DNA from: a virus | Length of the DNA stretch: 57,061 bases | Strand: one strand, 5' to 3' | Virus record (IMG/VR): IMGVR_UViG_3300030060_005658 | Coordinates: 913 to 57,973 of that record | Part shown: one piece after another, positions 38,672 through 47,619 of the stretch | How the letters are laid out: every line of letters begins with the position of its first letter | Numbering within the stretch: position 1 is the stretch's first letter | Made by a program: the position numbers and the translations under genes | The notes under the pieces: model-generated | The model's input: the letters and a program-made list of their open reading frames with translations, nothing else | Told to the model about the DNA's origin: nothing | The model's database searches: none

Positions 38672-40336
38672 ATGATAGTTTGTTATACTGATAGTGAAAA
38701 TATTATTCGTCTTAGATGGAGAGATGGAGAAGGTAATAGAAAATCAGAAGATGTTTCTGACTTTAGACCTTACTTCTTTATTAAATCAGATGAGATGGAA
38801 TATCCTTATTATGCTATTAAGCAGGGAAGAACTAAAGTTGCAGTTGATTATCAATATGAACATGGTGATTGGGTTAATCTTAATGGTCAATCTTTAAAGA
38901 AGGTTATAGTAGAAAAATCATATGATATGAAAACTGCTAAATCAAAATGGGAAGATACTTATGAAGCAGATGTTAAATTTCATTATAGATATTGTGTTGA
39001 TAAATTACACGATATGCCAGAATATAAACTAAAGAAATGGTATTGGGATATGGAATGGTTGCCATCAGAACATGAGCATGGAGATGCAATTACTACAATT
39101 GTAATGTATGATAATTATACAGAAAAATATACTACTTATGTTTGGTTTCCAGAAGAACGTCTTGTAGAGTTTAGTGAGAGTATTAGAGTTTTTAATACTG
39201 AACAAGAACTTTTATTGGCTTTTGCTGGTGATATGATGAAGGCTGACCCTGATATGCTTATTGCATGGTTTGGTCTTAAGTTCGATTTACCTAAATTAAT
39301 AGAAAGAATGGCACATAATAGTATTGACCCTAGAATATTATCCCCTTATCATGAAGTTAAAGGTGTTGGATTTAGAAATAGTAAGTTTACTATTGGTAAA
39401 GCAGTAAATAATTACGGACCTATTCAACAACCTATTCGTGGTCGTATTACTTTAAATTTAGATTTGGCTTTTGAAAGACAATGGAATGATGCTCAAAGAG
39501 GAACTCTACCTTCTCTTTCATTAGATTATATTTCTACTGAAGTTTTAGGTGAAAAGAAATTAGTGTCTGAAAAGTTCCCAGATAAAAATGAGTTTTTTTT
39601 GAGGGCTTGGTTAGAAGATACAGAAACTTATCTAGATTATGCAAAGAAAGATGTTGAATTGATGGTAAGGATTGATGAAGAAAATTATACTTCTGAAGCA
39701 ATTTTATCATTACAACGATTACTAAAAGCACCTTTTGACGCATGTTTTTATGCTAGTAATATGGGAAGTATTTATTTTATGAGAAATGCTACATGGAAAG
39801 CACCAACTGGAAAGAAGGTAGAAAATCGTGTTGAATATGAAGGGGCTATGATTTATGACCCTCTTTCTGAAGGAACTAATGGATTACATTTTAATGTGGC
39901 TGCATTTGATTTTGCAGGTCTATATCCTTCTATGATGGTAGCAAGAAACATTAGTTGGGAAACAAAGAGTGTAAATCCTACTGAATTTGGTGTTAATATA
40001 CTTACACCTAGAGATTTCTCAGAATGTAAACATAAATCAATGTTATTTTACAAAACAGATAAATTAGGATTATTACCTTCCGCAGTTCTAGAATTGAAAG
40101 AATTACGGAATGATTATAAGCGTAGAATGAAAGAGGCTTATGTTAAAGAAGACAAAGCAGAATACGCTAAATGGAATAACAATCAAATGGCTGTGAAAAG
40201 ATTAATGGCTTCATTTTATGGAGTTACTGCTTTTCAAGGGTTTGGTTGGGCAGATGTTGATATTGCTGCATCAATAACTGCTAGTGCTAGAGAAGCAATA
40301 AGAGAAGCAGCATTTAAAGCAAAGGAGATGGAATAA
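38672..40336 (+). CDS. polB: DNA polymerase family B, N-terminal part (exonuclease, palm motifs A and B)
   Basis: 554 residues from ATG 38672. ExoI YWDMEW (DxE), ExoII AWFGLKFDLPKL, ExoIII YAKKDVELM, motif A FDFAGLYPSM, motif B QMAVKRLMASFYGV. It stops after AFKAKEME, a few residues before motif C, which is in a separate gene at 41216. A family B protein normally continues; the split resembles that of Methanothermobacter PolB1/PolB2. Confidence 0.92.
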   Translation: MIVCYTDSENIIRLRWRDGEGNRKSEDVSDFRPYFFIKSDEMEYPYYAIKQGRTKVAVDYQYEHGDWVNLNGQSLKKVIVEKSYDMKTAKSKWEDTYEADVKFHYRYCVDKLHDMPEYKLKKWYWDMEWLPSEHEHGDAITTIVMYDNYTEKYTTYVWFPEERLVEFSESIRVFNTEQELLLAFAGDMMKADPDMLIAWFGLKFDLPKLIERMAHNSIDPRILSPYHEVKGVGFRNSKFTIGKAVNNYGPIQQPIRGRITLNLDLAFERQWNDAQRGTLPSLSLDYISTEVLGEKKLVSEKFPDKNEFFLRAWLEDTETYLDYAKKDVELMVRIDEENYTSEAILSLQRLLKAPFDACFYASNMGSIYFMRNATWKAPTGKKVENRVEYEGAMIYDPLSEGTNGLHFNVAAFDFAGLYPSMMVARNISWETKSVNPTEFGVNILTPRDFSECKHKSMLFYKTDKLGLLPSAVLELKELRNDYKRRMKEAYVKEDKAEYAKWNNNQMAVKRLMASFYGVTAFQGFGWADVDIAASITASAREAIREAAFKAKEME

Positions 40337-40915
40337 ATGGGTTGTGTATATTTTATTAGACATAAAGGAACTAATCCTATTAAAATAGGACATACTTCAA
40401 AGAATAATCCCGACGATAGGATTAAGGATTTTGAAGTTGGGAGTCCATTTGGTATTGAACTAATGGGAGTTATTCTTTGTAAACATTCTGCTGATATGGA
40501 GCATACAATACATGATATGTTTAAGGACCGTAACATAAAAGGAGAATGGTATAATATAGACAAAGAAGATGTAGATGATGTTGTTAGAATCTTCTCTTAC
40601 GATAATATATCACAGTTAAATGTTTTAAGGGGAATATGTATTACTTATCAAATAACACCAGCAAAATTAATTGATATTGTAAAGAAATATAAGAAAAATA
40701 CTTCAGTAACCGATAAAGCAGGATGTATAATTCCCTCTTTATCTGATTTGCCAAATAATGATGGGTGGTGTGAAAAACAACATTTTATTGATAAAATGGT
40801 TGAGATAAATAATAAAGGAATAGCAACTATATATAGATACTGGCGTGAATTCATGAAAGATAATTATGTAATTAGAAAAGAAGGAAAAAAAGTTTTTATA
40901 AAGGAGATGAATTAA
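40337..40915 (+). CDS. GIY-YIG-related (T5orf172/MUG113) protein inside the split polB
   Basis: 192 residues. VYFIRHKGTNPIKIGHTS, then R and MEHTIHDMFKDRNIKGEWYN, the pattern of the T5orf172/MUG113 branch of GIY-YIG nucleases; the C-terminal half looks like a DNA-binding region (DNYVIRKEGKKVFIKE). Its position between the two polymerase genes at a classic insertion site suggests descent from a homing element; it could equally be a host-DNA nuclease. Confidence 0.75.
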   Translation: MGCVYFIRHKGTNPIKIGHTSKNNPDDRIKDFEVGSPFGIELMGVILCKHSADMEHTIHDMFKDRNIKGEWYNIDKEDVDDVVRIFSYDNISQLNVLRGICITYQITPAKLIDIVKKYKKNTSVTDKAGCIIPSLSDLPNNDGWCEKQHFIDKMVEINNKGIATIYRYWREFMKDNYVIRKEGKKVFIKEMN

Positions 40916-40916
40916 A

Positions 40917-41213
40917 ATGGAAAGAATAACACAATATACTAAATGCATGAGATGTGATAATGAAACAATGATACTTGAATCGAATACACAACCACCATAT
41001 GATGAAAGAGCATTTTGCTCGGAATGTGGTCATACTGAAATTAGATATGCGTTTGGCGCAATTATTTTTAATAGTGCAGTAATACCTATCAATACACCGT
41101 TTCTTACTGCATTTGAAGATTATATAAATTCAGATGAAAGTATAGAAAAGGTAAAGATATTTGTTGAAGCATTACAAATGCAAGAAGTTGAAGAAAAGAA
41201 AGAAGAGGAATAA
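40917..41213 (+). CDS. Zinc-ribbon protein
   Basis: 98 residues. CMRCDN and CSECGH form a zinc ribbon (residues 10-40); strand-rich middle, helical acidic end. Second gene inside the polB split. ATG behind AAAGGAGATGAATTAAA. Confidence 0.65.
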   Translation: MERITQYTKCMRCDNETMILESNTQPPYDERAFCSECGHTEIRYAFGAIIFNSAVIPINTPFLTAFEDYINSDESIEKVKIFVEALQMQEVEEKKEEE

Positions 41214-41215
41214 AT

Positions 41216-42157
41216 ATGGATGTAGTTTACGGGCATACTGATTCTATTTATGTAAAGATTGATTCCGTAGAACAAGCACAAGAAATTGTAGAAGAAATTA
41301 ACGAACATGTTAAAACTAAATTTCCTAATGTCTTAGGTTTAAAGGAACACCCAGTATCTTTAGAGTTTGAAAAGTATTATCAAACATTGGGTGTTGGCAC
41401 TACTAAGAATAGAAATGCTGGATTAATTTCTTGGAAGGATGGTAATTGGTTAAAAGAACCAGAATTTATCATGACTGGATTTACTGCTAAAAGAGTATCT
41501 ATTACTCCCCTAGCAAAAAGAACTCAATTAGATGTATTGAGAATGTGGGTAGAAAATAAACCTAAAACAGAAATTGTATCTTATTGTCGTTCTATTTACA
41601 ATGATGTTCTAAAGGGTAATATTGACCTTAAAGATATTACTATGAGAACTAGATATAGACCAGAAAGATTTACAATGAAATGTAATGGTAATATTGCTAA
41701 TGGTTGGAATACTAAAAAATGTAAAAAAACTATTAGTTATGATGAAGCAATCAAATTATCTGATTTACAAAACAGTGGTTCATCATTGAGATGCCCCGAA
41801 TGTAATAGTAGTTATTGGACTACATTGGAAGGTAAAAGGCTTTCATTAGGAAGTGCAACAGAAGGTGCTGTAATACATGATATTATTAACGTTAATAATA
41901 AGATTACTGACTCATTTCTTTATCTCAAAATAAGGAATTCTAATATTGTATTTACAAATCCTTTGAATGGATTACCCAGAGAAGCAAAATATATTGCTTT
42001 TAAAACAATGGATGAAATGCCAGAATATGAACCTGATTGGTCGCATTATGCTGAATCAGTAGTTAAGAAGTCAGAACCTATATTTAGGGCAATGGAATGG
42101 GACGTTACTCAAATTAAATTAGACGATAAACAAAGAAGTTTGGATGAGTGGTTTTAA
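41216..42157 (+). CDS. polB: DNA polymerase family B, C-terminal part (motif C, thumb, PIP box)
   Basis: 313 residues, starting MDVVYGHTDSIYV, so motif C (YGDTDS with His for the first Asp-preceding Gly-Asp pair, here G-H-T-D-S) sits at residue 5. The YG-H-TD change replaces the first Asp of DTD by His while the second Asp remains. KxxR/K thumb region follows; a zinc ribbon (CNGN..CKK..CPECNS) is inserted near 155-195. The C-terminus is QRSLDEWF, a clear PIP box for clamp binding. Confidence 0.88.
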   Translation: MDVVYGHTDSIYVKIDSVEQAQEIVEEINEHVKTKFPNVLGLKEHPVSLEFEKYYQTLGVGTTKNRNAGLISWKDGNWLKEPEFIMTGFTAKRVSITPLAKRTQLDVLRMWVENKPKTEIVSYCRSIYNDVLKGNIDLKDITMRTRYRPERFTMKCNGNIANGWNTKKCKKTISYDEAIKLSDLQNSGSSLRCPECNSSYWTTLEGKRLSLGSATEGAVIHDIINVNNKITDSFLYLKIRNSNIVFTNPLNGLPREAKYIAFKTMDEMPEYEPDWSHYAESVVKKSEPIFRAMEWDVTQIKLDDKQRSLDEWF

Positions 42158-42357
42158 TGTTTGGAAGAAAAGATGATAAAATAATAAAGAGAATAAGTGA
42201 ATTGGAAGAAAGATTGAATAGCATTGAAACTAAACACAATGTTAGGATTGATGAATTAGAAAAAACAATTCTTGAATTATCTATTAAACAAAGAAGAGAT
42301 GATGGATTTTTTAAGATGTTATTAGAAACAATAAAGGAGTGGAGAACAGATGAATGA
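42157..42357 (+). CDS. Small coiled-coil protein
   Basis: 66 residues from ATG 42157 (TAATG overlap). Heptad-like RISELEERLNSIETKHNVRIDELEKTILEL. Probably forms dimers or trimers. Overlaps the nuclease gene by eight bases. Confidence 0.7.
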   Translation: MFGRKDDKIIKRISELEERLNSIETKHNVRIDELEKTILELSIKQRRDDGFFKMLLETIKEWRTDE

Positions 42358-43225
42358 AATGAAAGAATATACATATCAATGGAATAGTGATTGGGCAGAT
42401 GATGAATCTAAACCAATACTTAAGATTACTAAATCTTCATTAGGAACATACAATTGGTGTCCTAAGAAATATGAATATAATTATATTCAAAGATTGCCTC
42501 AAGACCAAACAGAAGTTATGATTAAGGGTAGTATTATTCATAATAGCCGTGAAGATTTCTTTAAGAAGTTTGATGTAGAAGAAGCAAAAGAAAAAACACC
42601 TGATGAGTTATTGATGTATTGCACTACTCTTCATCCTATTGATGAATATCATGACATGTATGAAGTAATGGCAGCATTTGAAACACAACGGTTTTTAGAA
42701 TCTAAAGAACAAGATACGTTAGATACCTTTTTACCCGTCGGTAATGAAGTTGTATTAGATGCAGAAATTGTAGTTCCTAGAAATGTATCTAAGAAATATC
42801 CTTTATTGCGAGATTACACAGTTCATTTACAAGGTATTATTGATAGAGTATTCAAAGAGGGTTCTTTTTATATGCCAATGGAATTAAAAACAGGTGGTTG
42901 GAAAGATAGTAAAAGAACTGATATGCGTAAAGAAATGGCATATTACAAATTATTATATGAATCTGCCACTGATGAAGAATTGATTTCTAAGGGTCTAGAC
43001 CCGAATATTGATTTCAAGTATTGGGCATGGTATTATCCTGCTTCAAATCATTTAACGGTTGAACCTTGTAAAAAACGTAGCACAACAGCAGTATGGGATT
43101 CTATTGCTAAATTAATTAATGCATATGAAAGTGGTTTATTTGCCACTAAATTTTATGCACCTACATGTGGACAGTATTGTTCATATTTTGGTATATGTGA
43201 AGGGGTGACTGATAATTGGCTTTAA
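42350..43225 (+). CDS. PD-(D/E)XK nuclease, Cas4/RecB-like with Fe-S cluster
   Basis: 291 residues. KSSLGTYNWCPKKYEY start (first Cys), MIKGSIIHNSRE (GxxxH), GIIDRVFKEG (Asp), PMELKTGGW (ExK), Q-like YYKLLYES, and a C-terminal PTCGQYCSYFGICEG cluster: together the four Cys of a Cas4-type Fe-S cluster. Likely 5'-3' exonuclease for end processing or recombination with the RadA-like protein. Confidence 0.9.
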   Translation: MNEMKEYTYQWNSDWADDESKPILKITKSSLGTYNWCPKKYEYNYIQRLPQDQTEVMIKGSIIHNSREDFFKKFDVEEAKEKTPDELLMYCTTLHPIDEYHDMYEVMAAFETQRFLESKEQDTLDTFLPVGNEVVLDAEIVVPRNVSKKYPLLRDYTVHLQGIIDRVFKEGSFYMPMELKTGGWKDSKRTDMRKEMAYYKLLYESATDEELISKGLDPNIDFKYWAWYYPASNHLTVEPCKKRSTTAVWDSIAKLINAYESGLFATKFYAPTCGQYCSYFGICEGVTDNWL

Positions 43226-43539
43226 TAGATAATAAGATAAATGAATATTTAACAGAGAAAACTTGGACTTTTGCGGAGATTCAAGATATTGAAAGAACTG
43301 TAACTAACATTTCTGATTCAATATATGAAACAATGAAGCCAAAAGACAAGTTAGATTTAGTATGGGACACCATAGTAAATAATGCAGATGGTGAAGAGTT
43401 TAGTAGGATTTTCATAAAACAAGTAAAATACCAAATTAAGGCGATAGTAGCCGAAGGTATTAAGAACCATTTGCAGAATGCAGTAATCACATTCCCAAAG
43501 GAGAGTGATACTGATGAAAAACCTAAGCAAAATAAATAA
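43216..43539 (+). CDS. Unknown protein
   Basis: 107 residues, starting at TTG 43216 (overlapping the nuclease stop) behind GGGGTGACTGATAA. Helical, acidic, no motif recognised. The next ATG would shorten it by about 35 residues. Confidence 0.55.
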   Translation: MALIDNKINEYLTEKTWTFAEIQDIERTVTNISDSIYETMKPKDKLDLVWDTIVNNADGEEFSRIFIKQVKYQIKAIVAEGIKNHLQNAVITFPKESDTDEKPKQNK

Positions 43540-43568
43540 TATTAATTCAAGTATGAATAGTTGGGATA

Positions 43569-44630
43569 ATGATGAAGTTTCCGAGAGAAGTATGGGCAGG
43601 TAGTCATATTAAAAATGCACCACAATTTAAAAGATTAATTGTGCGTTCAAAGGATGAATATGTTAATTGGGTCAAGATGTATAACACTAGAATGAATTGC
43701 TATACTAGTGTTTATGATTTTGATAAGTTTCATATTAATTCTAAAGTAGATAGTTCTGTTATTTTAGACAGAGCATTTTTAGATTTTGATTCACATGATA
43801 GGCCATTAGAAGAATCGTTTCTAGACGTTAAAGAAACTGCTAGATATTTTTATGAGAATGATTATGTATTTAAAATGTTTTTTAGTGGAAAAGGTTTTCA
43901 TATGTTTGTTTACGGTGAAGTAGCAAATGATATTAGACAGATTCAATCTTTTTATCAGGAGTTAGTTAATCACTTGATTGATTATAGAAAGAATAATAAT
44001 CACGATGAACACCCAACTTTAGATAGTAGTGGAATACAAACTAATAGATTAAGAAGGATTCCTAATACTATGAATTTAAGTAGTGATTCTAAATTAGGTA
44101 ATGATGAAAACCCCGTTCCATTTTATTGTATTCCTTTAGTTATGTCTGATATGAATAGAGATTTAGGTGCTATTCTTTATGATGCTTTATCTCCTAGAGG
44201 TATTAAAAATAATATTGGCAATACATTAGTTAAATGGCCAGTAGTTACTACGGTAGAAGCAGCAGATGTAGAAGTAGAAATACCTAAATCAGTGGGAAAG
44301 ATTCCTTTATTACCCTGTATTCATAATGCTATTATGGTAGAAAATCCTAGTCATGAAGCAAGAGTATATCTTATTCAATGGTATAGGGATATATTATCAA
44401 TGGGTGAACGTATTATACCCTTTGAGAAACAAAAAGAAATTACCCAGATTATTATGGGCGAAATAGAATCAATCGCTGAACAAGATAATGTTTGGCTGGA
44501 TTGGGACAAATACACTACTCTTAAATATGTAAGAGGAATAGTAAACGGTGGTTACAATGCTCCCGGTTGTAAAACGAAATTAATCCCACAAGGATATTGT
44601 ATTGGAAAATGTTGGAGGTATGCAGAATGA
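43569..44630 (+). CDS. priS: Archaeo-eukaryotic primase small subunit-like protein
   Basis: 353 residues. Catalytic DFD in AFLDFDSHDRP, followed by MFFSGKGFHMFVYG (SGxGxH) and a LDSSGIQTNRLRRIPNT block containing the third conserved region of AEP primases. C-terminal helices hold a CxxGxC-like set (GCKTKLIPQGYCIGKC). Makes primers for PolB. No separate PriL was found. Confidence 0.9.
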   Translation: MMKFPREVWAGSHIKNAPQFKRLIVRSKDEYVNWVKMYNTRMNCYTSVYDFDKFHINSKVDSSVILDRAFLDFDSHDRPLEESFLDVKETARYFYENDYVFKMFFSGKGFHMFVYGEVANDIRQIQSFYQELVNHLIDYRKNNNHDEHPTLDSSGIQTNRLRRIPNTMNLSSDSKLGNDENPVPFYCIPLVMSDMNRDLGAILYDALSPRGIKNNIGNTLVKWPVVTTVEAADVEVEIPKSVGKIPLLPCIHNAIMVENPSHEARVYLIQWYRDILSMGERIIPFEKQKEITQIIMGEIESIAEQDNVWLDWDKYTTLKYVRGIVNGGYNAPGCKTKLIPQGYCIGKCWRYAE

Positions 44631-44704
44631 GACAAACAAAATTAACAGAATTTGGATTTAGAATAATTAGACAAAGAACCTTAGATGAATTTATATTTGA
44701 ATAG
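44627..44704 (+). CDS. 25-residue peptide with two PIP-box-like motifs
   Basis: MRQTKLTEFGFRIIRQRTLDEFIFE: two tandem copies of Q-x-x-L-x-x-F-x-F (QTKLTEFGF, QRTLDEFIF). PIP boxes bind PCNA. ATGA overlap with the primase gene and closeness to the clamp system support a real gene. It could link or block clamp partners, like the small PCNA inhibitor TIP of Thermococcales (comparison from memory). Confidence 0.65.
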   Translation: MRQTKLTEFGFRIIRQRTLDEFIFE

Positions 44705-44715
44705 GAAGTGATTAA

Positions 44716-44964
44716 ATGAGCGATGAAGATGATGATTGGAAAAAAGCAATGGATAAAATTGATAAAGAACGTGCTAAAAAAGAGATTCTTAAAAAACCAT
44801 ATAGATTGAGTAAGAAATTAAAATTTGGTGAAAGGGGTAAAGGCCCTTCAAAGAGCATTTGTATTATGTGTGGTAAAAGAGTTTCACCTTATACTAAAGT
44901 AATACAAGAAATAACTAATCTTACTTATTGTAAAAAGTGTGCTAAAACAAGAGGGATAATATGA
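44716..44964 (+). CDS. Basic zinc-ribbon protein
   Basis: 82 residues. Acidic N-terminus, basic middle, CIMCGK and CKKCAK zinc ribbon. ATG behind GAAGTGATTAA. ATGA overlap with the ERCC4 nuclease gene. Confidence 0.7.
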   Translation: MSDEDDDWKKAMDKIDKERAKKEILKKPYRLSKKLKFGERGKGPSKSICIMCGKRVSPYTKVIQEITNLTYCKKCAKTRGII

Positions 44965-45647
44965 TTACTATTGATGACCGTGAAAAATCAGCATTAAAGG
45001 AATATGTTATTTCTGAGGCTACTAGATTAAATATGCCCTATAAAATAGAGCGATTAAAGGTAGGAGATTATGTTCATGGTGAGTGTTGTTTTGAAGCAAA
45101 ATCAACACATGATTTCTTGGCTTCTGCAATTAGTGGAAGAATATGGAATCAAATAGATAATATGGATAGAAATTATCAAAATAATGTAGTTATTATTTAT
45201 GGTGAAATGCGAGATGCCTTGAGTTATACTCAACATTCATTTAGTAAAATGCCAGAAAGAAATAGACAAATTATGTTAAGAACTAAATTTTATGGTGCTA
45301 TGGGTGCTATGGTTTTAGATTACGATGTAAAACCTTTTTGGGTTCCTAATGTAGAAGAAGCAGCAAGAATAATAACTAGTATTTGTAAAATGAGTAAGGT
45401 AGAAAGAGTAATTAAATCACCAAAAATAATTAAAACTCTAACATCTACTGATATGAGAATAGATATACTCTCAACTATTAAAGGAGTAAGTCCTGCAAAG
45501 GCAAAACTATTATTAGAAACATTTGGTTCTATAATGGAAATTGGTGAAGCAACAACAGAAGAAATTGCTAGTTTACCTAAATTTGGTAATACAGTAGCAG
45601 AAAGAATAATTAAAGCATTAAATACAGAAGAGAGGGTGAGAATATGA
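44961..45647 (+). CDS. ERCC4/Hef-like structure-specific nuclease
   Basis: 228 residues. ITIDDREKS, VGDYV, CFEAKSTHDFLASAISGRIWNQ: the GDxxxxxxxxxERKxxxD motif with Ala replacing Arg (EAK). C-terminal tandem HhH (IKGVSPAKAKLLLETFGSIMEIG..LPKFGNTVAERI). Same layout as XPF-family nucleases without helicase, as in archaeal Hef C-terminus. Resolves forks or flaps. Confidence 0.9.
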   Translation: MITIDDREKSALKEYVISEATRLNMPYKIERLKVGDYVHGECCFEAKSTHDFLASAISGRIWNQIDNMDRNYQNNVVIIYGEMRDALSYTQHSFSKMPERNRQIMLRTKFYGAMGAMVLDYDVKPFWVPNVEEAARIITSICKMSKVERVIKSPKIIKTLTSTDMRIDILSTIKGVSPAKAKLLLETFGSIMEIGEATTEEIASLPKFGNTVAERIIKALNTEERVRI

Positions 45648-47092
45648 GTGAAGAATATGATGATGATGAACTATATTATTATGAAGAAGTTTATGAAGAT
45701 AAACCAGCAGAAGAAAGTAAATTACCTGCAATTGTAGAAGATTGGGTTAAATCAGCAACAGAAGTTTCTAAGAAGAATCCTGTTCCTGCTACAATGTTAT
45801 TCTATAATATTCTAGGTGATATAGTAAAAGATATGGTAGCATTACCAGTTGGTAGAAGTATTGAAGATTGTAGAATACATGTTCTTTGGCTTCAAACTTC
45901 AGGCTCAGGTAAATCAGAAATGTATAACTTTGTAGGCCCAGTTGTTAAAAGGCTTTATGAGATTATGGAAGAAACTCAAGGTAAGAAATATGATATATTT
46001 GATTTAGATGACTATACTGATGGAACACTTATTGGTTCTTTTAAACCAGTAGAAATAGAAGAAACAAATGATGAAGGTAACCTTCGTAGAGAAAAGAGAA
46101 TGGAACAAGTTAATGGTGCATTACATGGGCAAGGTTTGGCTTATTGGGATGAGTTTGAATATTCAGGAGTATTTAGCCAATCACAACATAAACAAAATGT
46201 AATTGTTTATTTGAATACTTTTATGAATAGTTTACATGGACAAAACTGGCAAATAAAAAAGAAACTTACTCATTCAGATTCTACTTTAGTTTGTGAATGT
46301 AGAAGAAGTTCTTATGCTACTTCTTATATTCCGCATAATCTCTCTACTCTAATTGCAGAAAAGGGAGTATTACAAAGAATGTTAATATTCGTTAGAGAAG
46401 TGGATGAAAAAGAAATTAGAGAAATGCGTGAAATGGTTATTAGGTCAATGGGTGTTATTAGCGATAGAGCAACACCTGTTGAAAAGTATGCCGTAGCATT
46501 TACTTCTATTTATACAGAAGTGTTAGAAAGATTTAATCAAGTAAATGAAGACCCACTACAAACTTTAGAATATCCAAATGAAGTGAGAGAAGTTATATTA
46601 CAACAATATTATCAAATGGAAGAGTTTATTCATAATGCTAGACCAGAAGTTAAACACGCGGCTAAGAGTTTTATTTCTAGATTGTTAGTTATGATGTTTA
46701 GATTATCTGCTCTAAATTGTATTGCAGAAGCACCTAGTATAAATGATGAAAAAGCAAAATGGGTTGTTAAACCACGAAATGCGCTTCAAGCAGCGAGAAT
46801 TGTGCGACAATCTTATATGTCGCTTGTATCATGGCTAGACGAAGCACTTAAGCAAGAACATAAGTCAGTTGTTGAGAAAACACAGGTTGCTAAATTTAAA
46901 ACGATTTATCATGGTATGAATAAAGATGATGAAGGATTTGCTCACAAAAAACTTTTATTAGATACTTTGAGGAAAGAAACTGGTAAAGGCCAAGCAACTA
47001 TTTACCGTTGGTGGAATGAAGAAGCATCAAAATACTTTGAAGAGAAAAGAATTGGCAAGAGTTATTATGTAAGATTAGAGGTGACAGAATGA
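45644..47092 (+). CDS. AAA+ replicative helicase-like ATPase
   Basis: 482 residues. Walker A TSGSGKSEMYNF, Walker B LAYWDEFEYSG, arginine-finger-like and sensor regions (VLQRMLIFVREVDE), and a C-terminal winged-helix-like domain (GKGQATIYRWWNEE). Resembles virus MCM-like or DUF3987-type helicases; I cannot separate these by eye. Placed with primase and nuclease, so probably the replicative helicase. Confidence 0.7.
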   Translation: MSEEYDDDELYYYEEVYEDKPAEESKLPAIVEDWVKSATEVSKKNPVPATMLFYNILGDIVKDMVALPVGRSIEDCRIHVLWLQTSGSGKSEMYNFVGPVVKRLYEIMEETQGKKYDIFDLDDYTDGTLIGSFKPVEIEETNDEGNLRREKRMEQVNGALHGQGLAYWDEFEYSGVFSQSQHKQNVIVYLNTFMNSLHGQNWQIKKKLTHSDSTLVCECRRSSYATSYIPHNLSTLIAEKGVLQRMLIFVREVDEKEIREMREMVIRSMGVISDRATPVEKYAVAFTSIYTEVLERFNQVNEDPLQTLEYPNEVREVILQQYYQMEEFIHNARPEVKHAAKSFISRLLVMMFRLSALNCIAEAPSINDEKAKWVVKPRNALQAARIVRQSYMSLVSWLDEALKQEHKSVVEKTQVAKFKTIYHGMNKDDEGFAHKKLLLDTLRKETGKGQATIYRWWNEEASKYFEEKRIGKSYYVRLEVTE

Positions 47093-47316
47093 AATGGGAA
47101 AATAAATATATTGTATTTGACGCAATAGATGGGCCTAAAGTTATTCAAGAAAGTTTAGATACTTTTGGAGATGAAGGTTGGGAATTAGCAACAATGATTA
47201 CCGTAGCCGGTGAAAAGATTGTAGCATTCCTTAAACGTAGGCATGGTATTGTTGAAGAAAAAGTTGATGATAAAGCAGAAAAATTAGCGAAGTTATGGGG
47301 AAATGACGGTAAATGA
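47089..47316 (+). CDS. DUF4177-like small protein
   Basis: 75 residues. MKWENKYIVFD..LDTFGDEGWELATMITVAGEKIVAFLKRR matches the short DUF4177 pattern (N-terminal WEYKVV, then eGWELv and FLKR). Helical end. ATGA overlap both sides. Note that MKW here is part of the DUF4177 fold, not the tag. Confidence 0.7.
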   Translation: MKWENKYIVFDAIDGPKVIQESLDTFGDEGWELATMITVAGEKIVAFLKRRHGIVEEKVDDKAEKLAKLWGNDGK

Positions 47317-47618
47317 GTTGGCAACAAATATTAAAAATTAGTCGTAGGGAAGCATCTGAATTAGGTGATAAATACGCTCCTGAAGATATGAAACAGTTTA
47401 GATTAGAACAATCAGAAAAACGAAAAGAAGATGCTAAACCTGCTCTTAAACAATTTTTAAATGAATTAGATAGTGATAAAACAATGGATGAAGATACTTT
47501 CAAAAAAATTAGAAATGTATTAATGCTGATAGTCCGAGATTTACAGGATGTTCCTAAACTTAGAGGAAAAAGTAGAGAACAACTTATTGAAATATTAAAA
47601 GATTATTTAGGTGAATAA
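47313..47618 (+). CDS. Tagged helical protein within the replication operon
   Basis: 101 residues, start MSWQQILKISRREA, an exact match to the tag of the leftward arm. The rest is helical with a KRKEDAKPALKQFLNEL stretch. It is the clearest tagged gene on the plus strand, 35 kb from the main tag cluster. Confidence 0.7.
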   Translation: MSWQQILKISRREASELGDKYAPEDMKQFRLEQSEKRKEDAKPALKQFLNELDSDKTMDEDTFKKIRNVLMLIVRDLQDVPKLRGKSREQLIEILKDYLGE

Positions 47619-47619
47619 A

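Noticed and set aside
38672-42157. Split intein in the polymerase
   Set aside because: Neither half has intein splicing blocks; the first ends in ordinary polymerase sequence and the second starts one residue before it resumes.
43514-43603. 29-codon frame MKNLSKINNINSSMN..
   Set aside because: It overlaps the primase start in another frame and shows no coding signature or shared motif.
47089-47316. Tag call on the gene starting MKWENKYIV
   Set aside because: MKW here belongs to a DUF4177-like domain and lacks the (I/L)(L/I)K positions.
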